Under the pieces are notes generated by a model. It did no database searches, was not told the origin of the DNA, and saw only the letters and a program-made list of their open reading frames with translations. Of a DNA stretch of 11,085 nt, positions 1-5,604 are shown in pieces. The stretch covers positions 1 through 11,085 of the forward strand of contig JALTUD010000667.1 of NCBI GenBank assembly GCA_027047735.1. Direction: 5' to 3'. This DNA is from Flavobacteriales bacterium. Its GTDB lineage: Bacteria > Bacteroidota > Bacteroidia > Flavobacteriales_D > Parvicellaceae. Each line of letters starts with the position of its first letter. Position 1 is the first letter of the stretch. Both the position numbers and the translations under genes were made by a program.

Positions 1-370
1 CCCAATCGTCGGGAGCAACCATAATCAATAGACTTTCTCCATCTTTGTTTTCGTAGAGGTGATAAATATGGTTAATTAGTGGTTCAAACCTGATTTTAGC
101 AGTGTATATTTGTTTGGAAATATCCACACGTTGTTGGATTTTTTGTGCTTGTTGTGCCAACAGTTCCATTTGCTCTTTTATCTGCAAAAGCTGAATATCG
201 GTTTGGTGCTCCATCGCCGAAAAAGCCTTTGTTTTTATTTGCCCTTCTTCGGTTGGCTTTATCGGCAAACTTCCACGATGATGAGGAAAACTTAACGTGT
301 TCGGTGTTTCCGTGATGCTGTCATCATCAATTGGATTGATGAACTCTTTGTTTGTTTTCGGGTTGCTCAT
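1..370 (-). CDS. DUF2452 domain protein, C-terminal part outside the window
   Basis: This is the 5' part of a minus-strand gene; 123 codons are visible from an ATG at 370-368 and the frame stays open to the window edge. The first 50 residues are polar and probably disordered. Residues 54-85 form a Gln/Lys-rich heptad-like stretch, probably a coiled coil (LLQIKEQMELLAQQAQKIQQ). After it come IYHLYENKDG (102-111) and VAPDDW (118-123). A helix followed by I-Y-x-L-Y-x-x-x-x-G and then a P-x-x-W motif is the pattern I know from DUF2452 proteins (the family that includes human C1orf50); their function is unknown. No signal peptide is seen, so it is probably cytoplasmic. The family assignment is by recalled motif; the gene itself is clear. 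No good TAnnTTTG promoter lies in the 60 bases upstream, which hold a repeat junction (412-434). Confidence 0.82.
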   Translation of the reverse strand, partial: MSNPKTNKEFINPIDDDSITETPNTLSFPHHRGSLPIKPTEEGQIKTKAFSAMEHQTDIQLLQIKEQMELLAQQAQKIQQRVDISKQIYTAKIRFEPLINHIYHLYENKDGESLLIMVAPDDW

Positions 371-411
371 TTTTTTCTTTATTTATGATAGTATTCGTTT
401 GTATTTTAATT

Positions 412-434
412 GCGTTAGGGACTTATTCCTAACG
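412..434 (-). repeat. Array junction sequence resuming after the cassette
   Basis: Read on the minus strand this is CGTTAGGAATAAGT followed by CCCTAACGC. It matches the junctions between hairpin units elsewhere in the window (GTTAGGGATA, a few bases, then ATCCCTAAC at 1585-1608, 7751-7772 and 7883-7904). Its GTTAGG and CCTAAC ends form a short inverted repeat. The CCCTAACGC end should start another hairpin unit, but the sequence runs directly into the upstream region of the DUF2452 gene and no matching 3' arm is seen, so any further unit is lost or lies elsewhere. Confidence 0.7.
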
Positions 435-557
435 ATTTGGCTATGCCCAGTAAGGGTTTTCGAAGCACTTTCGTTTCAGTTTATTACTAATTTTGTTACT
501 TGCTTATCTCTCAATTTACCACTAAACCCCTTATTGGGTATAGCCTTTGTTACCCAC
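428..557 (-). repeat. attC-like long imperfect hairpin
   Basis: The main stem pairs 439-460 with 524-545: 22 positions, of which 19 are Watson-Crick, 2 are G-T and 1 is a mismatch. Outside the stem an unpaired spacer (434-438 and 546-548) separates it from a short pair, TAAC (430-433) with GTTA (549-552). Two short core pairs, an asymmetric spacer, a long stem and a variable loop of about 60 bases is the plan of integron attC sites. The two G-T pairs form only in the strand opposite to the upstream gene, the strand that folds in real attC sites. The cores do not fit the canonical GTTRRRY/RYYYAAC, so this is attC-like rather than a proven attC. It begins 7 bases past the stop codon of the gene at 564-1445. 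Confidence 0.6.
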
Positions 558-1466
558 TGGCATTTATTCTTCTATTAATGAGAATTTCTTTTTTGTATTT
601 GATGTCATAATTCCACTTGCTTCCAAACTCATAATTCCGTCATATGAAATCCAGCGTCCTTTTTCAATCGAAAATTCTGCAATTGCTTGATGAGAAAATT
701 TCATCATTGTTTTAGTTGGTCCACCTTTACCCATAAATGATGGTGAATTAAAAGTCCCATCAACAAATTCAACGATTTCATATTTTAAAACTGCAATCAT
801 TTCATTATTTTCCGTTTTTAAGTCAGTCAATGTCACTTTATTCACTTTATATGCAGAATCACATTCAAAATTTTGGTCGTTCGCTATTAAATTGACATCT
901 AACTCCCAAGTGTCTCCAACTTTAACGGGATTTTGTGGAAGTTCAAAAAATATTGCAATCAAATTCTTTTGGCTACTCTTAACCCAAAAACTATGAATTC
1001 CGCCCGTTTCATAAACAGAACCTCTTAACATTACACCTTGGTTCATTGATTGCATCATTTTCAACATTTCTGCCATTTTATCGTCAAGTGTATCTGTCTC
1101 GACTTCCTCAACATTTTCTTTTGGTCTGGTTTGCATTACAATATCAATAATACCATTTTTCTTATTTGTGAGGTTTGTAACAAAATCAATATTCTTAAAA
1201 GATTTATTTAATTCTTCAAATAATTTTTGGACTTCATCTGTATTTTCATTTGTACTATCTGATAATGCGTCAAATAATCCTCCGAAATTGAATTTAATAG
1301 TTGATGTATCAATTTCAGTCATCACAGTTTGATAACTTAAAGTCTCACCAGCATTGATTTTCCAATTTAACTCAACTTTTTCATTTTTCTGTCCAAATGC
1401 AGTAATTGCATATAATCCTAATATTAATATCAATATTTTTCTCATATTTCTTTTGCTTGTGGGTAA
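433..1466 (-). mobile_element. Putative integron-like gene cassette (one gene plus attC-like site)
   Basis: Reading the minus strand, the hairpin array runs to ...GCTCGCG and would be expected to continue TTAGGGAT. Instead it continues TTACCCAC, then a complete gene, then GTGGGTAAC and the attC-like hairpin ending AAATCG. It then resumes as TTAGGAATAAG, an array junction. The cassette's first bases with the preceding G (GTTACCCAC, minus strand 1467-1459) are the exact reverse complement of the bases opening its hairpin (GTGGGTAAC, 557-549). In an integrated integron cassette the 5' end and the inverse core site have this relationship, because both derive from one circular attC site cut between G and TT. 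There is no integrase in the window and no recognisable promoter in front of the gene. Confidence 0.55.
564..1445 (-). CDS. Exported protein of unknown function (DUF6263-like plan)
   Basis: This is a 293-residue protein. I place the start at ATG 1445-1443 because it gives a compact Sec signal peptide, MRKILILILGLYAITAFGQ, with a probable signal peptidase I site after AFG. A start 14 codons upstream would bury that signal. The mature protein is mostly beta-strand-like, with an acidic, Met-rich insert around residues 105-140 (EEVETDTLDD, MLKMMQSMNQG) and a PVKVGDTWELD segment near 190. An exported protein with a repeated beta pattern and a late V-x-x-G-D-x-W motif resembles Bacteroidota DUF6263-type proteins, but I recognise this only in outline and propose no function. 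No catalytic motif or lipobox is visible. The gene is enclosed in the putative cassette and has no evident promoter, so it may depend on read-through from dnaA and the array. Confidence 0.8.
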   Translation of the reverse strand: MRKILILILGLYAITAFGQKNEKVELNWKINAGETLSYQTVMTEIDTSTIKFNFGGLFDALSDSTNENTDEVQKLFEELNKSFKNIDFVTNLTNKKNGIIDIVMQTRPKENVEEVETDTLDDKMAEMLKMMQSMNQGVMLRGSVYETGGIHSFWVKSSQKNLIAIFFELPQNPVKVGDTWELDVNLIANDQNFECDSAYKVNKVTLTDLKTENNEMIAVLKYEIVEFVDGTFNSPSFMGKGGPTKTMMKFSHQAIAEFSIEKGRWISYDGIMSLEASGIMTSNTKKKFSLIEE

Positions 1467-1593
1467 CGCGAGCATAATAAGCACCATAAAGCGTTTTTAC
1501 TCCCTTTATACTTCTTCAAAATTCTTTTCCATAGCCCTACGCCTAAAGAAACTAAAATTCACTTTCTATGCACTCATTCCACTTGCGTTAGGG
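1461..1593 (-). repeat. Hairpin array unit L3 (degenerate apex, cassette at its 3' end)
   Basis: Read on the minus strand, the unit opens CCCTAACGCAAGTGG and closes with GCTCGCGTTA. Of the first 21 positions of the outer stem after CCC, 19 can pair, 5 of them as G-U. It keeps the 3' half of the apex (GCTATGG, then GAAGAAGTATAA) but has lost most of the 5' apex arm found in the other units. The terminal GGG that should pair with the opening CCC is replaced by CCC, because the sequence switches to the cassette immediately after GTTA. An eight-codon frame (MEKNFEEV) lies at 1532-1506. Confidence 0.7.
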
Positions 1594-1601
1594 ATTGGTA
1601 T

Positions 1602-1755
1602 CCCTAACACGGGGCATCTAAGCACAATAAAATGGTTTTATTTTCCTTATACTTCTTCAAAATAAATTTCCATAGCTGGGGCTATACAAATTTATTTTTC
1701 ATCGTCTAAGAAAACTAAACTCCGTTTTCTTTGCACTCACTTGCCCCGCGTTAGG
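1602..1755 (-). repeat. Hairpin array unit L2
   Basis: Read on the minus strand, the 5' arm CCTAACGCGGGGCAAG pairs with the 3' arm GATGCCCCGTGTTAGG. Over 25 outer-stem positions 23 pair, 4 of them G-U. A middle stem pairs TTTTCTTA with TAAGGAAAA. An apex stem pairs AAATAAATTT with AAATTTATTT around the TATAGC/GCTATG hairpin with loop CCCA. The outer-stem sequence (GGGGC) differs from that of L1 and R1 while pairing is kept. It contains the eight-codon frame MEIYFEEV at 1673-1647. Confidence 0.8.
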
Positions 1756-1760
1756 TGTAT

Positions 1761-1916
1761 CCCTAACATGAAATGAAAGTAAGCACATAAAGCGTTTTTG
1801 TCGCCCTCATACTTCTTCATATTTTATTTCCATAGCTGGGGCTATACAAAGAAAATATTCATCGTCTGAGAACTACAAATTCCACTTTCTTGCACTTATT
1901 TCATTCCACGTTAGGG
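1761..1916 (-). repeat. Hairpin array unit L1
   Basis: This is the first unit after the leading element. The outer stem on the minus strand pairs CCCTAACGTGGAATGAAA with TTTCATTTCATGTTAGGG. It continues after a one-base bulge to 26 pairs in total, 4 of them G-U and none mismatched. A middle stem (TTTGTAGTTCTCA with TGAGGGCGACAAA) and an apex stem with TATAGC/GCTATG follow. The conserved GAAGAAGTATGAGG lies in the 3' arm. The eight-codon frame MEIKYEEV occupies 1833-1807 and ends in TGA where the other copies have TAA. Confidence 0.8.
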
Positions 1917-2055
1917 ATAGAACGGCATGTTTGAACTCCTTTTGTGTTGTTGCATATAAGCAACACAAAAGAGTGAGTAGTGATAGCCCGACCCTAAAAC
2001 TAAAAAAGTGCGTTCCCGGTAGGGAATGCACTTTTTTAGTTTTAGGGGAACGCCC
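1917..2055 (-). repeat. Conserved leading element (left copy), directly after dnaA
   Basis: Read on the minus strand: GGGCGTTCCCC, a long hairpin, GGGTCGGGCTATC, a second hairpin, TGCCGTTCTATC, then the first array unit. The first hairpin has 20-base perfect arms (1992-2011 with 2028-2047) and an inner TTCCC/GGGAA stem. The second has 11-base arms (1939-1949 with 1961-1971). The single-stranded parts match the copy at 7473-7603 almost base for base, while the first hairpin's stem is completely different and the second shows a compensatory T-A for G-C change. The element starts on the last base of the dnaA TAG stop codon. It may shape or end the dnaA transcript, but there is no U-tract after the hairpin, so I do not call it an intrinsic terminator. 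Type and function are unknown. Confidence 0.75.
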
Positions 2056-3488
2056 TACTGAATACTTAATTTTTTATCCAAATCGTCTAAGTAAGTTTTA
2101 AATTTCTTATCGGTTTCGGACAAGTTGTTTACGGTACGACAAGCGTGGAGAACTGTAGCGTGGTCTTTCCCTCCGCAGTGTTTTCCGATGTTTGCCAAAG
2201 ATGATTTTGTCATTTTTTTAGAGAAATACATTGCAATTTGACGAGCTTGTACGACTTCTCTTTTTCTTGTTTTTGACTTCATCAATTCTATTGGTAAATC
2301 GAAGTAGTCGCAAACTACCTTTTGAATGTATTCGATGCTTACTTCTCTCGCTGTATTTTTGACGAACTTGTCAATCATTTGTTTCGCCAAATCCAAGGTA
2401 ATGGATTTTTTGTTCAACGAAGACTGAGCAATCAGCGAGATAAGAGCTCCTTCTAATTCTCTAATGTTTGTAGATATGCTGTAAGCCAAATATTCCACTA
2501 CTTCCTTCGGCAACTCAATACCGTCAGCATACATTTTTTGGTTTAGTATAGCTATTCTTGTTTTTAAGTCCGGAGCTTGTAAATCGGCAGATAGCCCCCA
2601 TTTAAAACGAGAAAGTAAACGCTGTTCCATTCCTTGTAATTCAATCGGAGCCTTGTCAGAAGTTAGGATAATTTGTTTTCCGAGCTGGTGCAAATGATTG
2701 AATATGTGAAAGAAAGCTTCTTGCGTTTTTTCTTTTCCGGAAAGGAATTGAATATCATCAACTATCAGCACGTCAACCATTTGATAGAAATGAACAAAAT
2801 CATTTATATTATTAGTTTTTACGGCTTCGATATATTGCTGTGTGAATTTTTCTGAAGAAACATAAAGAACCGTTTTACCCGGAAATCTGTTTTTAATAGA
2901 AATACCGATAGCGTGCGATAAATGTGTCTTTCCAAAACCAACAGAACCATAAATTAAAAGCGGGTTAAATGCTGTTCCTCCCGGTTTTTCGGCAACTGCG
3001 TATCCTGCAGAACGAGCTAGGCGGTTGCAATCTCCTTCTATAAAGTTATCAAAAGAGTAATTAGGATTTAGGTTAGAATCGATATTTATCTTTCTAAGCC
3101 CGGGTATAATAAATGGATTTTTAATCGGGTTTACGTTAATATCCAAAGGAGCACTTACCGAAGGGTTTTTAATAGCCTTTTTGTTAGTGGTTGGCATCTT
3201 AACGGTGTACGGATTAGAGCTTTTAGCACCGTTGTTTTCCATTACGATACTGTACTCCAATCTAGCATCCGGGCCTATTTCTTTACGAATTATCTTCTTT
3301 AGCAAAGTAACGTAATTTTCCTCAAGCCATTCATAAAAGAACTGCGAAGGAACCTGAATAGTAAGCACGTTATTCTTTAAACGAACAGGCTTTATCGGTT
3401 CGAACCAAGTCTTGTAGGCTTGCAGGGGTACGTTGTCTCTGATTACTTCCAGACAATTTGCCCAAATTTGTTTTAGGTTTTTACTCAT
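2055..3488 (-). CDS. dnaA: Chromosomal replication initiator protein DnaA
   Basis: DnaA binds DnaA boxes at the origin, melts the DNA and loads the replicative helicase. From ATG 3488-3486 the protein has 477 residues, the usual size in Flavobacteriia. A GTG nine codons upstream is in frame, but MSKNLKQIW aligns with the normal family start. Domain I spans about residues 1-80 (QAYKTWFEPIK), then a linker to about 140. The AAA+ domain has Walker A GSVGFGKTH (181-189), Walker B VLIVDD (240-245), sensor I around LTSDKAP (275-281), an arginine-finger region QRLLSRF (289-295) and sensor II NIRELEG (341-347). Domain IV carries the DnaA signature GGKDHATVLHACRTV (439-453). All key residues are present. 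The gene follows the 5'-nucleotidase operon after a 310-base gap, and its stop codon overlaps a structured repeat. Confidence 0.98.
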   Translation of the reverse strand: MSKNLKQIWANCLEVIRDNVPLQAYKTWFEPIKPVRLKNNVLTIQVPSQFFYEWLEENYVTLLKKIIRKEIGPDARLEYSIVMENNGAKSSNPYTVKMPTTNKKAIKNPSVSAPLDINVNPIKNPFIIPGLRKINIDSNLNPNYSFDNFIEGDCNRLARSAGYAVAEKPGGTAFNPLLIYGSVGFGKTHLSHAIGISIKNRFPGKTVLYVSSEKFTQQYIEAVKTNNINDFVHFYQMVDVLIVDDIQFLSGKEKTQEAFFHIFNHLHQLGKQIILTSDKAPIELQGMEQRLLSRFKWGLSADLQAPDLKTRIAILNQKMYADGIELPKEVVEYLAYSISTNIRELEGALISLIAQSSLNKKSITLDLAKQMIDKFVKNTAREVSIEYIQKVVCDYFDLPIELMKSKTRKREVVQARQIAMYFSKKMTKSSLANIGKHCGGKDHATVLHACRTVNNLSETDKKFKTYLDDLDKKLSIQ

Positions 3489-3798
3489 ACGTTTTTCTAT
3501 AAAAAGTGTAAACACCTTTCATCATGTCAAGTTTGAGGGAAAATTTTCTTTTTGAGGGTTGTTATTTTTAGCAAGTTAACATTACTAACAGACTAAATGA
3601 TACAATACCTCCAAAACAAAGTTCTCCGTCTTCTTGCTTTCTTAAAGGTGAAAAATAATAAATGCTACGGGGGTTGAAAATTGATTCTGCGAACATTTTC
3701 ACGGTCATAATTTCAACAGTACAAATATTCACAAAAAAAAGTTAACAAAAAAATATTTTTACTATTGTTTTATAACTTTTTTTTACATCTAAAAATAC
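3489..3798. other. Non-coding AT-rich region upstream of dnaA; weak origin candidate
   Basis: There is no open frame of note on either strand. The part next to the nucleotidase gene (about 3733-3790) is nearly pure A/T with long A and T runs, the kind of sequence that melts easily. One motif, ATATTCACA (3725-3733), differs by one base from the DnaA box TTATNCACA; no cluster of boxes is found. An origin here would be conventional for a dnaA-adjacent gap, but a single near-box is poor support. The region otherwise holds the candidate dnaA promoter. Confidence 0.25.
3503..3530 (-). promoter_or_regulatory. Candidate dnaA promoter
   Basis: On the minus strand TTGAC (3530-3526) is followed, with 17 bases after the TTG, by TACACTTT (3510-3503). 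The Bacteroidota pattern is TTG at about -33 and TAnnTTTG at about -7, so this is an imperfect match at the short end of the usual spacing. It would leave a very short leader before the ATG at 3488. No better match is seen in the 310-base upstream region. Confidence 0.3.
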
Positions 3799-4734
3799 CT
3801 AAATTTTGGCATAATTTTTTGTAAAAATGCTAGTCGTTTCAAAATCAGAATTTTGACTTTTTTTCTTCTCAAAATAGAAATCGACATGACCTAAACTAAG
3901 TGCTGACCATCCCGCTTGATTTACTAAAACTTTCTTACCTTTTTTATTAAAAAAGGTTTCAGCTTTTTCCAAAAAAGTATGGGTGTGTCCTCCTATGATA
4001 AGGTCGATGTTCTCTGTGTTTTGAGCTAACTTCCTATCAGACAATCTATTGTCTTTATATTCGTATCCGAGATGAGAAAGACAAATTACCAAATTGCATT
4101 TTTCGGTATTTTTTAACAGGTTAGCATAGTGATTTGATTGCTCTATTGGATCTAAGTAAACCGTTTCCTTATAAAGGCGTTTATCCACTAATCCGTCAAG
4201 CTCAATTCCGATTCCGAATATACCTATTTTTAACCCGGCTTTTTCTATAATAGTATAAGGAGTGGTTTTCCCGTCCAAAACCGTGTTTTTGAAATTATAA
4301 TTAGCACACAAAAACGGGAAATTAGCATTGGGCAAAACCCTGTTAAAACCATCTACTCCGTTATCAAAATCATGATTTCCCATTGTAGAAGCATCGTACC
4401 CGATTTGGCTCATTAGTTTCAGTTCTAATTCTCCATGGTACATATTAAAATAAGGAGTGCCTTGAAAAATATCTCCGGCATCCAACATCAATACGTTTTT
4501 TTCGACTTTTCTAACCTCTTGAATCAAACTCGCTATCCTTTCCATTCCTCCGCGATTAGCATATTTTTTATGATTGCCGGGAAAAGGATCAATTCTACTG
4601 TGCATATCATTGGTGTGAAGAACCGTTAGCTTAACCAATTCTTTCTCTTTTCCGATTATATCGAATGAGTTTAAAGAGGTTAATCCCAAACCTCCGACCG
4701 CGAGTGTTTTTATAAAGGTTCTTCTATTCTGCAT
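3799..4734 (-). CDS. 5'-nucleotidase, metallophosphatase domain, with Tat signal
   Basis: This is the N-terminal half of a UshA-type 5'-nucleotidase/2',3'-cyclic phosphodiesterase as a separate 311-residue protein. The N-terminus NRRTFIKTLAVGGLGLTSL is a twin-arginine export signal. The calcineurin-like metal site is complete: D43 and H45 in HTNDMHS, D85/D88 in DAGDIFQGT, N120 and H121 in GNHDFDN, H221 in LSHLG, H250 and H252 in GGHTHT. The C-terminal nucleotide-binding domain of full-length enzymes is absent here and encoded by the gene just upstream, whose stop codon overlaps this start by 11 bases, so the two are probably translationally coupled. The likely role is periplasmic hydrolysis of nucleotides for phosphate and nucleoside salvage. 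The split gene pair is, from memory, normal in Flavobacteriia. Confidence 0.93.
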   Translation of the reverse strand: MQNRRTFIKTLAVGGLGLTSLNSFDIIGKEKELVKLTVLHTNDMHSRIDPFPGNHKKYANRGGMERIASLIQEVRKVEKNVLMLDAGDIFQGTPYFNMYHGELELKLMSQIGYDASTMGNHDFDNGVDGFNRVLPNANFPFLCANYNFKNTVLDGKTTPYTIIEKAGLKIGIFGIGIELDGLVDKRLYKETVYLDPIEQSNHYANLLKNTEKCNLVICLSHLGYEYKDNRLSDRKLAQNTENIDLIIGGHTHTFLEKAETFFNKKGKKVLVNQAGWSALSLGHVDFYFEKKKSQNSDFETTSIFTKNYAKI

Positions 4735-5497
4735 TGTATATTCTTCCGTCTAAAGCGAGATTAATCTCCAAGTTTCTTTTTTTCAAGTCAATCAAATAAT
4801 CGATAATAGCATCTCTTAGCTTGATTCCTGTTTTTTCTACACTGATGGGATTTAAGAAAAAATCCATGTGGTCACCACCGTTGCTTAAATAGTCGCTGGT
4901 TACAACTCTGTAACTGCGTTGAGGGTTAAACTCTTTATTATTAATCAGTACATTGTTGACTTTTCCGCCTGCCATCATCATTCTAAAATTGCTAACCGGA
5001 ACTCCGGCTTTTCGCGAAGGAGCTTCTAGCGATTTTTTTCGTACAAACTCAATCAGTTCTTTCATTTTATCCCCAGAAATTTCTACGATTACAATTTCAT
5101 TTTCAAAAGGCATCAACTCAAATATTTTACCTCTGGTAATCGGACCTTTGGGAATAGAAGTTCGCAAACCTCCATTATTCAGGAGTGCAAAGTCCGGTGT
5201 TTTAGACGCTTTTCGTTTTGCAGTTTGATACGTTAAATCCGCAACAAAATTACCAAGCAATCCTTCCGGTACACCAACTTCCAAATCAACATGAGTATAG
5301 TTCAGGACTTCATCCATCTTAGCCTTCATGCTATCCCTGTATGGCTTTATGATAGGTTCTAAATCTGCCGAAAGCGGAACCGTTGCATCTACGGGAATAT
5401 TCTCCGAAGTTGCTTCTGTAACTGTCAAAGTTTGGTTACAGTTTGCAAAAAGCAACGGAAAAATCAGGAATGCTATATATTTTCTTAAATTTGTCAT
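4724..5497 (-). CDS. 5'-nucleotidase C-terminal domain lipoprotein
   Basis: This 257-residue protein consists of a lipoprotein signal (LIFPLLFANC, lipidation at Cys20; the Asn before Cys is unusual but Bacteroidota lipoboxes are permissive) and a 5'-nucleotidase C-terminal domain. In UshA this domain binds the nucleotide. The visible motifs are LLNNGGLR (105-112), corresponding to the NGGxxR substrate loop, and SNGGDHMDFF (205-214), corresponding to the GGDG region whose aromatic residue stacks on the base. PITRGKIFELMPFEN (119-133) is also typical of the family. It has no metal site and should need the metallophosphatase encoded downstream, with which it overlaps by 11 bases. It is the first gene of the operon and is transcribed away from the thioesterase gene. 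Confidence 0.92.
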   Translation of the reverse strand: MTNLRKYIAFLIFPLLFANCNQTLTVTEATSENIPVDATVPLSADLEPIIKPYRDSMKAKMDEVLNYTHVDLEVGVPEGLLGNFVADLTYQTAKRKASKTPDFALLNNGGLRTSIPKGPITRGKIFELMPFENEIVIVEISGDKMKELIEFVRKKSLEAPSRKAGVPVSNFRMMMAGGKVNNVLINNKEFNPQRSYRVVTSDYLSNGGDHMDFFLNPISVEKTGIKLRDAIIDYLIDLKKRNLEINLALDGRIYNAE

Positions 5498-5604
5498 TTA
5501 CCAAAGGCTGATTGAGAAAAAACAAGCCAAAAGCGTTCAACAATTCAACCTTAAAAAGGTAAAGTTGTAAGCACTTGGCACCAAAACACAAAGCTAACAA
5601 AAAT
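5498..5604. promoter_or_regulatory. Divergent intergenic region with a small palindrome
   Basis: This is the only sequence between the nucleotidase operon (minus) and the thioesterase operon (plus), so it must hold both promoters. It contains a perfect inverted repeat ACCTT-AAA-AAGGT (5548-5560), flanked by CAAC on the left and GTTG on the right, a possible operator. A perfect TAnnTTTG (TATTTTTG, minus strand 5605-5598) could serve the nucleotidase operon but has no good TTG at the -33 distance. TAAAGTTG (5560-5567, plus) is one base off for the thioesterase side. All of these are weak. Confidence 0.3.

Noticed and set aside
1354..1665. Plus-strand open frame of about 100 codons across the hypothetical gene and the array
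   Set aside because: It lies antisense to the signal peptide of a clear minus-strand gene and runs into repeat units; the composition is biased to Phe, Ile and Leu, as expected from antisense AT-rich DNA.
1461..1916. The left repeats as a CRISPR array
   Set aside because: The units are about 155 bases, internally self-complementary and separated by only about 5-15 bases; there are no short direct repeats with unique spacers and no cas genes.
1992..2047. Simple intrinsic terminator for dnaA
   Set aside because: The hairpin is long and strong, but no U-tract follows it on the minus strand, and it is part of a larger conserved element with further structure downstream. It may still stop transcription, but the sequence does not show the standard signal.
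3489..3515. GTG start for dnaA nine codons upstream
   Set aside because: It would add a tail that the family lacks and it overlaps the best promoter match; the ATG at 3488 aligns with the normal DnaA start.
5575..5604. TTG start for the thioesterase ten codons upstream
   Set aside because: The added Lys/Asn-rich residues do not fit the family, and the ATG at 5605 is at the expected position.
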